This document shows positions 41,044 to 50,540 of a DNA stretch of 64,000 nucleotides, piece after piece; the stretch's first letter is position 1, and every line of letters starts with the position of its first letter. Position numbers and translations under genes: made by a program. The notes beneath the pieces were generated by a model. That model saw nothing but the letters and a program-made list of their open reading frames with translations, was not told the origin of the DNA and did not search any database. The DNA is from Rhodocyclaceae bacterium (GTDB lineage: Bacteria > Pseudomonadota > Gammaproteobacteria > Burkholderiales > Rhodocyclaceae): the NCBI GenBank assembly GCA_008080565.1, contig VIKE01000028.1:1-64000 (forward strand), written 5' to 3'.

Positions 41044-41634
41044 ATGAGCGAAAAAACCAAGAAGGCCCCGGCAGGCAAGCCGGCTGCCACGCCAAAACCG
41101 CCGAAGAAGCTGGTTCCGCGTACGGCACCAAAGGTCGAGGTGAAACCTGTTGAGGTGGTCGCCGAGGCTATCGTGGCGCCTGTGGTCAAGGTTGCTCCGC
41201 CAAAACCGGTGCCCGCCGCTGCAGAGAAACAGGCGCCCGTCAAACCGGTTGCCAGCAAGCCACGGGTGGCACGCAAGCCGACCCAGGTCGAGGCCGCCGT
41301 CGCCAAGCATCAGAAGGTGCTGGCCGATGCCCTGGTCAAGGCCCAGGCGATCAAATACGATCAGCCCAAAGTCATGAAGCAGGAAGCGGCGAAAGCCACC
41401 AAGCCGGCCAAGGCCAAAAAAGTGAAGCTGGTGCGCGACAGTTATGCCATGCCGGACACCGAGTACGTCCAGATCGGCGTGCTCAAGAAGCGCTTGAGCG
41501 GGCTCGGTAGTGAGGTCAAGAAAAGCGAACTGCTGCGTGGTGGTATCGCAGTGCTGGCTGCGTTGAACGATGCCGAACTGAAAGCCGTAATGGGGCGCGT
41601 CGAGCGCATCAAGACGGGGCGTCCGGCCAAGTAG
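41044..41634 (+). CDS. Lys/Ala/Pro-rich basic protein with a conserved-looking C-terminal domain
   Basis: A 196-residue protein. Residues 1-125 are low complexity, rich in Lys, Ala, Pro and Val (KPAATPKPPKKLVP, KPVEVV), like nucleoid-binding tails. Residues 130-195 form a compact domain with KLVRDSYAMPDTEYVQIGVL, KKRLSGLGSEVKKSELLRGG and a helix ending RVERIKTGRPAK. It could bind DNA or polyanions such as polyphosphate; this is speculation. The ATG at 41044 follows AGGGAGAG. It lies directly upstream of the phosphate-regulated pstS, separated by a Pho box. Confidence 0.6.
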   Translation: MSEKTKKAPAGKPAATPKPPKKLVPRTAPKVEVKPVEVVAEAIVAPVVKVAPPKPVPAAAEKQAPVKPVASKPRVARKPTQVEAAVAKHQKVLADALVKAQAIKYDQPKVMKQEAAKATKPAKAKKVKLVRDSYAMPDTEYVQIGVLKKRLSGLGSEVKKSELLRGGIAVLAALNDAELKAVMGRVERIKTGRPAK

Positions 41635-41653
41635 GCAAAAAGTAATAGTTTTT

Positions 41654-41700
41654 CGATTGTTACAGCCTGTCATTTGGCTGTAACAATCGGCGGGTAATCT
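41654..41700 (+). promoter_or_regulatory. Pho box and -10 of the first pst operon, inside a perfect inverted repeat
   Basis: CTGTCAT (41666-41672), spacer TTGG and CTGTAAC (41677-41683) match the PhoB direct-repeat consensus. TAATCT at 41695-41700 is placed 11 bases downstream, as in PhoB-dependent promoters. The box sits inside a perfect 14-base inverted repeat (41654-41667 and 41676-41689), which may also end transcription of the upstream gene. Confidence 0.78.
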
Positions 41701-41741
41701 CCTTGGTGTTGTCCAATCTACCTTGTGCAAGGAGTTATCCA

Positions 41742-42740
<999 letters not shown>

Positions 42741-42748
42741 GCTCCGAT

Positions 42749-42799
42749 CTGGCGGACTTCGGTCCGCCAGGCGCAGAAGCCCGGCCTCGGTCGGGCTTC
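42749..42799 (+). promoter_or_regulatory. Two stem-loops between pstS and pstC
   Basis: CTGGCGGAC (42749-42757) and GTCCGCCAG (42762-42770) pair with a TTCG tetraloop, an unusually stable hairpin. GAAGCCCG (42776-42783) and CGGGCTTC (42792-42799) form a second. Neither has a T-run. They may protect the pstS mRNA end and give excess binding protein over permease. Confidence 0.75.
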
Positions 42800-42819
42800 A
42801 CTCCGAAAGGAATCTTCAA

Positions 42820-43767
42820 GTGAATCACGCTATGACAGCCAACAACCCCTCCGACCTGCCAATGGTGAGCGACCGCCTGTCGCGCAAAGCCATGCGCCAC
42901 GTCAGCGAGCGCCTCATCGAAGCACTGCTCTTCGCTGCTGCCGCTGTTTCGGTGCTGACCACCGTCGGCATCGTCTATGTTCTCGTTTCCGAGTCAGTCC
43001 AGTTCTTTCAGCAGGTCAGCATCGTCGACTTCCTGACCGATACCCAATGGACCCCGCTTTTCGATGATGCCCACTTCGGCATCATGGTGCTTATTTCCGG
43101 CACCCTCGTTTCCTCGCTTGTCGCGCTCGTCGTAGCGATACCGATGGGGACGATCATCGCCATCTACCTGTCCGAGTTCGCCCATGGCAACGTTCGTGAA
43201 ATCGCCAAGCCGATTCTCGAACTGCTTGGTGGTATCCCGACCATCGTTTTCGGCTACTTTGCGCTGCTCATCGTGACTCCGATGCTGCAGAAGCTGATCC
43301 CGTCACTGCCCGGTTTCTCGCTGCTCTCTGCCGGTCTGGTCATGGGCATCATGATCGTGCCCTACATCGCCTCGTTGTCCGAGGATGCCATGCGCGCCGT
43401 GCCGATGAGCCTGCGCGAAGGCTCCTATGCGCTGGGTTCGACCCGTCTGCATACCGCACTGCACGTCGTCGTGCCGGCAGCTTTCTCCGGTCTGGCCGCT
43501 TCCTACATCCTGGCCATTTCGCGCGCTGTCGGTGAAACGATGATTCTCGCCGTTGCCGCCGGCATGCAGCCGAACCTGACCTGGAATCCGATGGAGCCGG
43601 CCGCAACCATCACCTCCTTCATCGTCCAGGTTGCCCTCGGCGATCTGCCGCACGGCTCGATCGGCTACCAGACCATCTTCGCCGCCGGCCTGACGCTGAT
43701 CCTGATCACCCTGATGTTCAATATCCTCGGCCAGTGGCTGCGCCGCCGATATCGGGAGAACTACTAA
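42820..43767 (+). CDS. pstC: Phosphate ABC transporter permease PstC
   Basis: A 315-residue inner-membrane permease with about six transmembrane segments (first at 35-57). It carries the binding-protein-dependent transport signature EGSYALGSTRLHTALHVVVPAA near 205-225. SRAVGETMILAVAAG is typical of PstC. The GTG at 42820 follows GAAAGG at 9 bases; ATG at 42832 is an alternative. The stop overlaps the pstA start by one base (TAATG). Confidence 0.93.
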   Translation: MNHAMTANNPSDLPMVSDRLSRKAMRHVSERLIEALLFAAAAVSVLTTVGIVYVLVSESVQFFQQVSIVDFLTDTQWTPLFDDAHFGIMVLISGTLVSSLVALVVAIPMGTIIAIYLSEFAHGNVREIAKPILELLGGIPTIVFGYFALLIVTPMLQKLIPSLPGFSLLSAGLVMGIMIVPYIASLSEDAMRAVPMSLREGSYALGSTRLHTALHVVVPAAFSGLAASYILAISRAVGETMILAVAAGMQPNLTWNPMEPAATITSFIVQVALGDLPHGSIGYQTIFAAGLTLILITLMFNILGQWLRRRYRENY

Positions 43768-44705
43768 TGTCATCGACTATCCTGACAACGGAACAAATCC
43801 GCGCCCTGATCGCCAGGGGCAAGCTCAAGGACACCATCTTCAAGGTGCTCGGCATCTTCTGTCTGGCCGTCGCGTTGCTCGTCATCGTGCTGCTGATTTC
43901 CGACATGGTGGCAAAGGGTTCTGAGCGTTTTACGCTTGATTTCTTCTTCAACTTCGCCTCGCGGCGCGCCACGCAGGCCGGTATCCTTTCGGCCTGGGTC
44001 GGCTCGCTGCTGGTCATGCTGGTCACTGCCCTGGCTGCGGTGCCGATCGGCGTGGCAGCCGGCGTCTATCTCGAGGAATACGCCAAGCGCAACTGGATCA
44101 CCGAGATCATCGAGATCAACATTACCAATCTGGCCGCGGTGCCGTCGATTGTTTATGGCCTGCTCGCCCTCGGCATCTTCGTCTATACCTTCGGATTCGG
44201 GCAAAGCATCCTGTCGGCCGGCCTGACGCTGGCACTGTTGATCCTGCCGATCATCATCGTGTCGACTCGCGAAGCGATCCGCGCCATTCCGGCGATGATC
44301 CGCGAAGGTTCGATGGCGGTCGGTGCAACGCGCTGGCAGACCTGCCGCTACCACATCGTCCCCTACGCCATGCCCGGCATCCTGACCGGCGTCATCATCG
44401 GTCTCGCCCGCGCCATCGGCGAAACGGCACCGATCATCACCATCGGCGCCCTGACTTTCATCGCCTTCCTGCCGCCGGTGCCTTACACCGAGATCAGCGC
44501 CGGCGTGAATGCCGGGTTGTTCGACTGGGTGATGTCGCCCTTCACTGTGATGCCGATCCAGATCTTCAACTGGACCTCGCGCCCGGATCCGGCCTTCGAA
44601 GTGAATGCTGCCGCCGCCGGCTTCGTGCTGATGGCCATGGTGCTGACCATGAACGGTATTGCAATTTATCTTCGCTACAAAATGCGTAAAAACATCAAGT
44701 GGTGA
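43767..44705 (+). CDS. pstA: Phosphate ABC transporter permease PstA
   Basis: A 312-residue permease with six predicted membrane segments. The coupling-loop signature is [21 protein letters not shown] (about 180-200), followed by [16 protein letters not shown], diagnostic of PstA. It starts at the overlapping TAATG with pstC. The stop lies 1-2 bases before repeat copy 10, which separates it from pstB. Confidence 0.93.
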   Translation: MSSTILTTEQIRALIARGKLKDTIFKVLGIFCLAVALLVIVLLISDMVAKGSERFTLDFFFNFASRRATQAGILSAWVGSLLVMLVTALAAVPIGVAAGVYLEEYAKRNWITEIIEINITNLAAVPSIVYGLLALGIFVYTFGFGQSILSAGLTLALLILPIIIVSTREAIRAIPAMIREGSMAVGATRWQTCRYHIVPYAMPGILTGVIIGLARAIGETAPIITIGALTFIAFLPPVPYTEISAGVNAGLFDWVMSPFTVMPIQIFNWTSRPDPAFEVNAAAAGFVLMAMVLTMNGIAIYLRYKMRKNIKW

Positions 44706-44706
44706 T

Positions 44707-44743
44707 TCCACGGTCAACCGGAAAAATCGCCCAAAAATGAAAT
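44707..44743 (+). repeat. Dispersed repeat, copy 10, in the pstB leader
   Basis: TCCACGGTCAACCGGAAAAAT with end GAAAT, 17 bases before the pstB ATG and inside the pst operon. It is the clearest example of a copy in a gene leader within a transcription unit. Confidence 0.85.
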
Positions 44744-44760
44744 CCGAAATGGAGTCTCCG

Positions 44761-45540
44761 ATGCAGATTCATGACACCCCGACCCTCAAGGCCGAAGCTC
44801 GCAACCTGAACTTTTTCTACGGTGAAGCCAAGGCGCTCAAAGGCATCAACATGCCGATCTACGACAAGAAGGTTACCGCCCTGATCGGTCCTTCCGGTTG
44901 CGGAAAATCGACCTATCTGCGCAGTTTCAACCGCATGCACGACCTTTATCCGGGCAACCGTTACGAAGGCGAAATCCGCTTCTTCCCGGACAACACCAAC
45001 CTGCTCTCGCCGGATGTCGATCCGATCGAAGTCCGCATGCGTGTCGGCATGGTTTTCCAGAAGCCGAATCCGTTCCCCAAGACCATCTACGAAAACGTCG
45101 CCTATGGCCTGCGCGTCCGTGGCGAGAACAATCGTCGTGTGCTCGACGACAAGGTCGAACACGCCCTGCGCGGCGCGGCAATCTGGGATGAAGTCAAGGA
45201 CCGCCTGCAGGACATGGCGCCCAACCTTTCCGGCGGCCAGCAGCAACGCCTGTGCATTGCCCGCGCCCTGGCTACCGACCCCGAACTGCTGCTTTTCGAC
45301 GAGCCAACCTCGGCGCTTGACCCGATCGCCACCGGCGCCATCGAAGAACTGGTGCACGAACTCAAGAAGCGCGTCACCATCCTGATCGTTACCCACAACA
45401 TGCAACAGGCTGCCCGTGTTTCGGACTACACCGCCTACATGTACCTGGGCGAGCTGATCGAATTCGGCAAGACCGACGAAATCTTCATCAAGCCGCAAGA
45501 CAAGCGCACTGAAGATTACATCACCGGCCGCATGGGTTAA
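44761..45540 (+). CDS. pstB: Phosphate ABC transporter ATPase PstB
   Basis: A 259-residue ABC ATPase. Walker A is GPSGCGKST (about 42-50), the Q-loop is [19 protein letters not shown], the signature [15 protein letters not shown], Walker [16 protein letters not shown], and the switch His is in [11 protein letters not shown]. Sequence is typical PstB ([10 protein letters not shown]). The ATG follows GGAGTCTCCG, after the repeat copy. phoU follows in 14 bases. Confidence 0.95.
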   Translation: MQIHDTPTLKAEARNLNFFYGEAKALKGINMPIYDKKVTALIGPSGCGKSTYLRSFNRMHDLYPGNRYEGEIRFFPDNTNLLSPDVDPIEVRMRVGMVFQKPNPFPKTIYENVAYGLRVRGENNRRVLDDKVEHALRGAAIWDEVKDRLQDMAPNLSGGQQQRLCIARALATDPELLLFDEPTSALDPIATGAIEELVHELKKRVTILIVTHNMQQAARVSDYTAYMYLGELIEFGKTDEIFIKPQDKRTEDYITGRMG

Positions 45541-45554
45541 TCAGGGGATATGAA

Positions 45555-46244
45555 ATGAACGAAAGCCAACACCTTTCCAGCCAGTTCGACGACGAACTCA
45601 GCCGCCTGCGCACACATGTACTGCAGATGGGTGGTCTGGTCGAAACCCAGGTTTCCGCTGCCATCGACGCATACTCCACGGGCGAAATCTCCAGCGTCAA
45701 GACCATCGTCGAAACCGACCGCAAGGTCAATGAACTCGAAAAGGCTATCGATGACGACTGCGCCCACGTCATCGCCAAGCGCCAGCCGACCGCCTCTGAC
45801 CTGCGCCTGATCCTCGGCATCAGCAAGATCGTCACCGATCTTGAGCGGGCCGGCGACGAGGCCAAGAAGATCGCCAAGGGCGTCCGCCGCATCTATGAAA
45901 ACGGCCATTTGCCCGGGCAATACGGTGTTGGCGTCCGCCATCTGGCCGAAGCTGCGCTGATCATGGTGCGCCAGGCACTCGACGCCTTTGCCCGCCTCGA
46001 CACGCCACAGGCGGCCAATGTCATCAGGGCAGATACCGACGTCGATGCTGAATTCAAGTCGATCATCCGTCAGCTCATTACGCACATGATGGAAGACCCG
46101 CGCACCATTACCACTTCCATCGACATCATCTCGATCGCAAGGGCCATCGAACGCATCGGTGACCACGCCAAAAATATCTCGGAACAGGTCGTGTTTATCG
46201 TCGAAGGCCGTGACATCCGCCACACCAAGGAGAAGGCGCAGTGA
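45555..46244 (+). CDS. phoU: Phosphate signalling regulator PhoU
   Basis: A 229-residue all-helical PhoU of two three-helix bundles, each with a metal-binding E/D-rich motif: KIVTDLERAGDEAKKIA and SIARAIERIGDHAKNISEQVVF. It restrains PhoR/Pst signalling when phosphate is sufficient. The ATG at 45555 is chosen since the ATG at 45550 meets a stop after two codons. It overlaps phoB by 4 bases (GTGA). Confidence 0.95.
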   Translation: MNESQHLSSQFDDELSRLRTHVLQMGGLVETQVSAAIDAYSTGEISSVKTIVETDRKVNELEKAIDDDCAHVIAKRQPTASDLRLILGISKIVTDLERAGDEAKKIAKGVRRIYENGHLPGQYGVGVRHLAEAALIMVRQALDAFARLDTPQAANVIRADTDVDAEFKSIIRQLITHMMEDPRTITTSIDIISIARAIERIGDHAKNISEQVVFIVEGRDIRHTKEKAQ

Positions 46245-46927
46245 CTCCGACCATCCTGGTTGTCGAAGACGAGCCGGCCATCCAGGAACTCGTCACCATC
46301 AACCTCAAGCACGCCGGCTTTCTTGTCGTCCGTGCCGGTAGCGCCGAGGAGGCTGAGTCGGCCATCCGTGCTGCGCTGCCCGATCTGGTCATTCTCGACT
46401 GGATGCTGCCCGGGCAGTCCGGCGTGGCGCTGGCCAAGAAAATCCGGGCCGATGAGCGGACCCGCGAACTGCCGGTCATCATGTTGACCGCCCGCGTCCA
46501 CGAAGAAGACAAGGTGCAAGGCCTCGAAGCCGGCGCCGACGACTACATCACCAAGCCTTTCTCACCCAAGGAAATGGTCGCTCGCGTCCGCGCCGTGCTG
46601 CGTCGGCGGGCCCCGCACCTGGCCGGCGAAGCGGTCGAGATCGGCAGCCTGGCGCTCAATCCGGCGACCCATCGCGTGTTGGCCAGCGGCCAGCCGATCG
46701 AACTCGGGCCGACCGAGTTCCGCCTGCTCTTCTTCTTCATGACCCACGCCGAACGTGTCTACACCCGTGCCCAGTTGCTTGATGAAGTCTGGGGCGACCA
46801 CGTCTTCATCGAAGAGCGCACGGTCGATGTCCATATTCGCCGTTTGCGCGCTGCGCTGGAAGGTTCCGGCAACCACGAACGCGTCGAAACGGTGCGCGGA
46901 ACGGGCTACCGCTTCCGGGGAGCCTGA
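46241..46927 (+). CDS. phoB: Phosphate regulon response regulator PhoB
   Basis: An OmpR-family regulator of 228 residues. Receiver 1-120: EDEPAIQ, phospho-Asp 52 in VILDWMLPG, Lys in YITKPFSPKE. The winged-helix DNA-binding domain has LGPTEFRLLFFFMTH, RAQLLDEVWGDHVFIEERTVDVHIRRLR and RGTGYRF. WGDHVFIEERTVD is PhoB-like. The start is GTG, overlapping the phoU stop. It should bind the two Pho boxes noted upstream of the pstS genes. Confidence 0.95.
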   Translation: MTPTILVVEDEPAIQELVTINLKHAGFLVVRAGSAEEAESAIRAALPDLVILDWMLPGQSGVALAKKIRADERTRELPVIMLTARVHEEDKVQGLEAGADDYITKPFSPKEMVARVRAVLRRRAPHLAGEAVEIGSLALNPATHRVLASGQPIELGPTEFRLLFFFMTHAERVYTRAQLLDEVWGDHVFIEERTVDVHIRRLRAALEGSGNHERVETVRGTGYRFRGA

Positions 46928-46932
46928 GCGAC

Positions 46933-48225
46933 GTGCCGTCGCAAATCGTCAACGCCCTCGTACTGATCCTTTTGGCTGCAGGCATTGCCATCCCGGTTGG
47001 CTACTTTGTCGTGCCGTGGGCCGGTTGGGCCGTCTTCTGCGCCGGGCTCGGTCTGCAGATGCTCTTCAACTTTCGCAACTTCGCCCGACTGGATCGTTGG
47101 TCACAGCGTCCCATCGTTGATCCCAGCCTGGAAGGCGAGGGGGCTTGGGATGGCATTTTTGGTCGTCTTTATCGGCATGAAAAAGATCTGCGTACCCAGA
47201 TCTCTGATCGCGATGACCAGATCGAGCGTCTTTTTGCCGCGCTTCAGGCGCTGACCGATGGTGTTGTCTCGCTCGACCTGAATCATCAGATCATCTACTG
47301 CAACACAACGGCGGAAGATCAACTTGGTCTCGTCTCGGAAACCGATCGCGGGCAGCCCATCATCAATCTGGTGCGCCAGCCGGAGTTCGTCGCCTACCTG
47401 GAGGGCTGTGATTTTGAGCGGCCGCTGACCCTGCGTTCGGATCGTGGAGCGGATCGTGTCCTGTCGATCCATGTGGTTCCTTATGCAGGGAATCGGCGCC
47501 TCATGCAGATCAAGGATGTCACCCAGAGTGACCGTCTCGACCGCATGCGTCGTGATTTCGTGGCCAACGTCTCACACGAACTGCGTACGCCGCTCACCGT
47601 CCTCGCCGGTTTCCTTGAAACGCTGCAGGAAATAGAACTCGACCGCGACGACCAGCGTCGCTATCTGGACATGATGGCCGAACAGTCAAAGCGCATGGAG
47701 TCCATCGTCCAGGACTTGCTGACCCTGTCTTCCATCGAGTCGGCACCGCCGCCCAACAATGATCTGGTCGATATGAGCAACCTCATCGACAAGCTGCGTC
47801 GCGATGGCGAGGCACTGTCAGGCGGTCGGCACACTATCGTGGCCGAAACCGACGGACAGTGCGACCTGCGTGGTTCGGAACCGGAACTGGTCAGCGCCTT
47901 CGGCAATCTTGTCGCCAACGCTGTGCGGTATACGCCGGCTGGCGGCACTGTGCGCATCGAATGGAAAGTCACCCCGCAGGGGGCGGAGTTCTCTGTCGAA
48001 GACACCGGGATCGGTATCGAGGCCAAACACATTCCGCGTCTGACCGAGCGTTTCTACCGCGTCGACCGCGGCCGCTCGCGCGATGCCGGTGGTACCGGGC
48101 TTGGGCTGGCCATCGTCAAGCACTCGCTCAATCGCCATCAGGCCCAGCTTGATATCAAAAGCGCGCCAGGCATTGGCAGCCGCTTTGCTGCGAAGTTCCC
48201 GGCAACTCGCCTGGCCAGGGTCTAA
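46933..48225 (+). CDS. phoR: Phosphate regulon sensor kinase PhoR
   Basis: A 430-residue histidine kinase. Two closely spaced hydrophobic segments (about 5-45) leave almost no periplasmic domain, typical of PhoR, which senses through Pst/PhoU. A PAS domain (about 95-195) precedes the kinase core: His in NVSHELRTPLTVLAGFLETL, then NLVANAVRYTP, DTGIGI and [12 protein letters not shown]. The start is GTG at 46933, 5 bases after phoB. It ends the first pst-pho operon. Confidence 0.94.
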   Translation: MPSQIVNALVLILLAAGIAIPVGYFVVPWAGWAVFCAGLGLQMLFNFRNFARLDRWSQRPIVDPSLEGEGAWDGIFGRLYRHEKDLRTQISDRDDQIERLFAALQALTDGVVSLDLNHQIIYCNTTAEDQLGLVSETDRGQPIINLVRQPEFVAYLEGCDFERPLTLRSDRGADRVLSIHVVPYAGNRRLMQIKDVTQSDRLDRMRRDFVANVSHELRTPLTVLAGFLETLQEIELDRDDQRRYLDMMAEQSKRMESIVQDLLTLSSIESAPPPNNDLVDMSNLIDKLRRDGEALSGGRHTIVAETDGQCDLRGSEPELVSAFGNLVANAVRYTPAGGTVRIEWKVTPQGAEFSVEDTGIGIEAKHIPRLTERFYRVDRGRSRDAGGTGLGLAIVKHSLNRHQAQLDIKSAPGIGSRFAAKFPATRLARV

Positions 48226-48402
48226 TCCTTTTCGTTCGGTCTGTTGCGCCCGTGGGAAAAGTGTCGGGCGCCCGGGTAACGTTACTGTCACTTGCGGCGA
48301 CTAAAGTGTCACGACAGCTTGAGACATTCAGGAAGCCAGGCTTGGCCGACGGTGGCCAATGAATCTCTTGATGCTTTGATCACGCGCCCAACTGGAGATT
48401 TC

Positions 48403-49332
48403 ATGAACGCAGACAAGACCGTAGCGCTGAGCGATTACGAACGACGGGTGCATGCCGAAATGCTGGACAGTTTTGATGAAGAACTGGAAATGGAAATCGA
48501 CGACGATCGCATGAATGAGTTGATTGCCGAGGCGACTACGGCAGCCAGCACCTCCGCAGATCTGGAGCGGCATTTTTACTTCAAGGAGCTGTTCCGCCTG
48601 CAGGGCGAACTGGTCAAGCTCCAGGACTGGGTGGTCCACAATAAACTTAAAGTCGTCGTCCTGTTCGAAGGCCGTGATGCCGCCGGCAAGGGTGGCGTCA
48701 TCAAGCGCATCACCCAGCGTCTGAATCCACGTGTCTGCCGCGTCGCAGCCCTGCCGGCTCCAAGCGAACGGGAGCGCACGCAGTGGTATTTCCAGCGTTA
48801 TGTCTCCCATCTGCCCGCTGCCGGCGAGATGGTTCTTTTCGATCGCAGCTGGTACAACCGGGCTGGGGTCGAGAAGGTAATGGGTTTTTGTGATGAGGAT
48901 GAGTACGAGGAATTCTTCCGAACCGTTCCCGAGTTCGAGAAGATGCTGCTGCGATCCGGCATCATCCTGCTCAAATACTGGTTCTCGATTACCGACGACG
49001 AGCAGGAGCTGCGCTTCAAGATGCGCATCCACGATCCTCTCAAGCAATGGAAACTGAGCCCCATGGACATGGAGTCCCGCCGCCGCTGGGAGGATTACAC
49101 CAAGGCCAAGGAAACGATGCTTGAGCGCACGCATATTCCGGAGGCGCCATGGTGGATCATCGAAGCGGTGGACAAGAAAAAGGCCAGGCTGAACTGCATT
49201 CACCATCTGCTGAGTCAGGTTCCCTACGCCGAGATTGAGCGAGACGAAGTCGTCCTTCCCGAGCGTGTGCATAATCCGGATTACCTGCGCAATCCGGTGC
49301 CTGCAGAAATGTTTGTGCCGGCTGTCTATTGA
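48403..49332 (+). CDS. ppk2: Polyphosphate kinase 2 (class I, single domain)
   Basis: A 309-residue PPK2. Walker A is EGRDAAGKGG (about 88-97), Walker B region LFDRSWYNRAGVEKVMGF, lid residues in FMRIHDPLKQWKLS-like stretch (written MRIHDPLKQWKLSPMD) and PWWIIEAVDKKKARLN. Class I enzymes make ADP or GDP into the triphosphate with polyphosphate, or the reverse. The N-terminus (1-65) is acidic and helical. The start ATG at 48403 follows TGGAGATTTC. It sits between the two pst operons and overlaps the start region of the CorA-like gene. Confidence 0.92.
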   Translation: MNADKTVALSDYERRVHAEMLDSFDEELEMEIDDDRMNELIAEATTAASTSADLERHFYFKELFRLQGELVKLQDWVVHNKLKVVVLFEGRDAAGKGGVIKRITQRLNPRVCRVAALPAPSERERTQWYFQRYVSHLPAAGEMVLFDRSWYNRAGVEKVMGFCDEDEYEEFFRTVPEFEKMLLRSGIILLKYWFSITDDEQELRFKMRIHDPLKQWKLSPMDMESRRRWEDYTKAKETMLERTHIPEAPWWIIEAVDKKKARLNCIHHLLSQVPYAEIERDEVVLPERVHNPDYLRNPVPAEMFVPAVY

Positions 49333-49343
49333 GTCGTCGTTAT

Positions 49344-50414
49344 ATGAGCGCGATAGCGGACGAAGGGGCGGCCAAGCCGGCCCTTCTCCGGGCAGATCTT
49401 TCATACGGTTCGGATTCTGCCGGCCTGATCTGCGGTTATGCTTTCGGGCCGGGGGCGAGCGGGCAACCCATTGACTCGGCTGCTGCCGCAAAATGGCTGG
49501 TTGCCCACCAAGGCGAGAGCGGCCCAGAGTTTGTCTGGCTCCATTTCAGTCTGACCAACGTCAACTCGGAAAAGTGGCTGGTCGATCACCTCTCCTTGCC
49601 TGCGCATTATTTCGAAACCATGCGGGAAGGACCGGCCTCAACCCGGATCGAGCAGGACGATGATTGCCTGATCGCGGTGATCAACGACCTCATCTATGAG
49701 TTCTCCTACGATGCGACGCAGACGGCCACTTTGTGGATGTGCGTCAGCGACAGGGTCGTTGTCAGCGCGCGCCTGCACCCTTTGCGCAGCGTTGACCGGC
49801 TTCAAATGTCAATCAAGGGCGGGGCGTTAATTGCCTCGCCGGTGGCCCTGTTGGCCCAACTGTTGCGCGGGCAGGCCGATGTCCTGCAACAAATTGCGCG
49901 CAATGCGACGGCCGAAGTTGATCTGATCGAAGACAAGTTGCTTGCCGGGCAGGTCGACACAAAGCGCAGCACGCTCGGCTCCTTGCGACGGGTTTTCGTA
50001 CGCTTGCGACGCCTGCTGGCGCCGGAGCCGGGCGCGCTGTTCCGTTTGCTGAACCGTCCGCCCTCCTGGTTTGATGAGGAGGATGCTCAGGAACTGCGGG
50101 CTGCTACCGAGGAATTCTCGGCCGTCCTCAGCGATCTTGCTGCACTCCAGGAGAGAATCAAGCTGCTGCAGGAGGAAATCGCGGCACACACCACCGAGCA
50201 GACGAATCGCAGTCTTTTTCTTCTCACCATGGTGACTGTCATGGCGTTGCCCATCAACATCATTGCCGGTTTGCTCGGCATGAATGTCGGAGGGATTCCC
50301 TTCGCCGAAAGCGCCTACGGGTTCTGGCTGATCGCCGGCATCGTGGCTGCCTTCACCTCTTTTGCCGGTTGGTACGCCTTTTCACGGCGTCGGGATACCC
50401 GCTTCTCTCCCTGA
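49344..50414 (+). CDS. CorA/ZntB-like divalent cation transporter
   Basis: A 356-residue 2-TM-GxN family protein. A large N-terminal cytoplasmic domain ends in a long helix (about 205-285), followed by two transmembrane segments at about 292-316 and 325-346. The pore motif reads GMNVGG, the ZntB-like form. It may export zinc or move other divalent cations; magnesium or potassium counter-ions for polyphosphate are a possible link. A TTG at 49329 overlapping ppk2 is an alternative start; ATG 49344 is taken. It ends 126 bases before the second pstS. Confidence 0.8.
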   Translation: MSAIADEGAAKPALLRADLSYGSDSAGLICGYAFGPGASGQPIDSAAAAKWLVAHQGESGPEFVWLHFSLTNVNSEKWLVDHLSLPAHYFETMREGPASTRIEQDDDCLIAVINDLIYEFSYDATQTATLWMCVSDRVVVSARLHPLRSVDRLQMSIKGGALIASPVALLAQLLRGQADVLQQIARNATAEVDLIEDKLLAGQVDTKRSTLGSLRRVFVRLRRLLAPEPGALFRLLNRPPSWFDEEDAQELRAATEEFSAVLSDLAALQERIKLLQEEIAAHTTEQTNRSLFLLTMVTVMALPINIIAGLLGMNVGGIPFAESAYGFWLIAGIVAAFTSFAGWYAFSRRRDTRFSP

Positions 50415-50475
50415 TCAGTGCCTCTCGGCCGGCCAAGCGCACAGGCCCGCCATTGGGCCCCCATCTATGCCAATG

Positions 50476-50509
50476 CGTTCATCGCGCTGTAACACGATCT
50501 TCTTATTAT
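50476..50509 (+). promoter_or_regulatory. Pho box and -10 of the second pst operon
   Basis: CGTTCAT (50476-50482), spacer CGCG and CTGTAAC (50487-50493) form a PhoB-like direct repeat; the first half is weaker. TATTAT at 50504-50509 lies 10 bases downstream. The spacing agrees with the box before the first pstS within one base, so both operons are probably activated by PhoB. Confidence 0.65.
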
Positions 50510-50540
50510 CGACCATCAATTTACCCAAGGAGTCCAATCG

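Noticed and set aside
48285-48312. CTGTCAC and GTGTCAC upstream of ppk2 as a Pho box
   Set aside because: The half-sites are 21 bases apart rather than 11 and the middle half-site is missing; no placed -10 was found.
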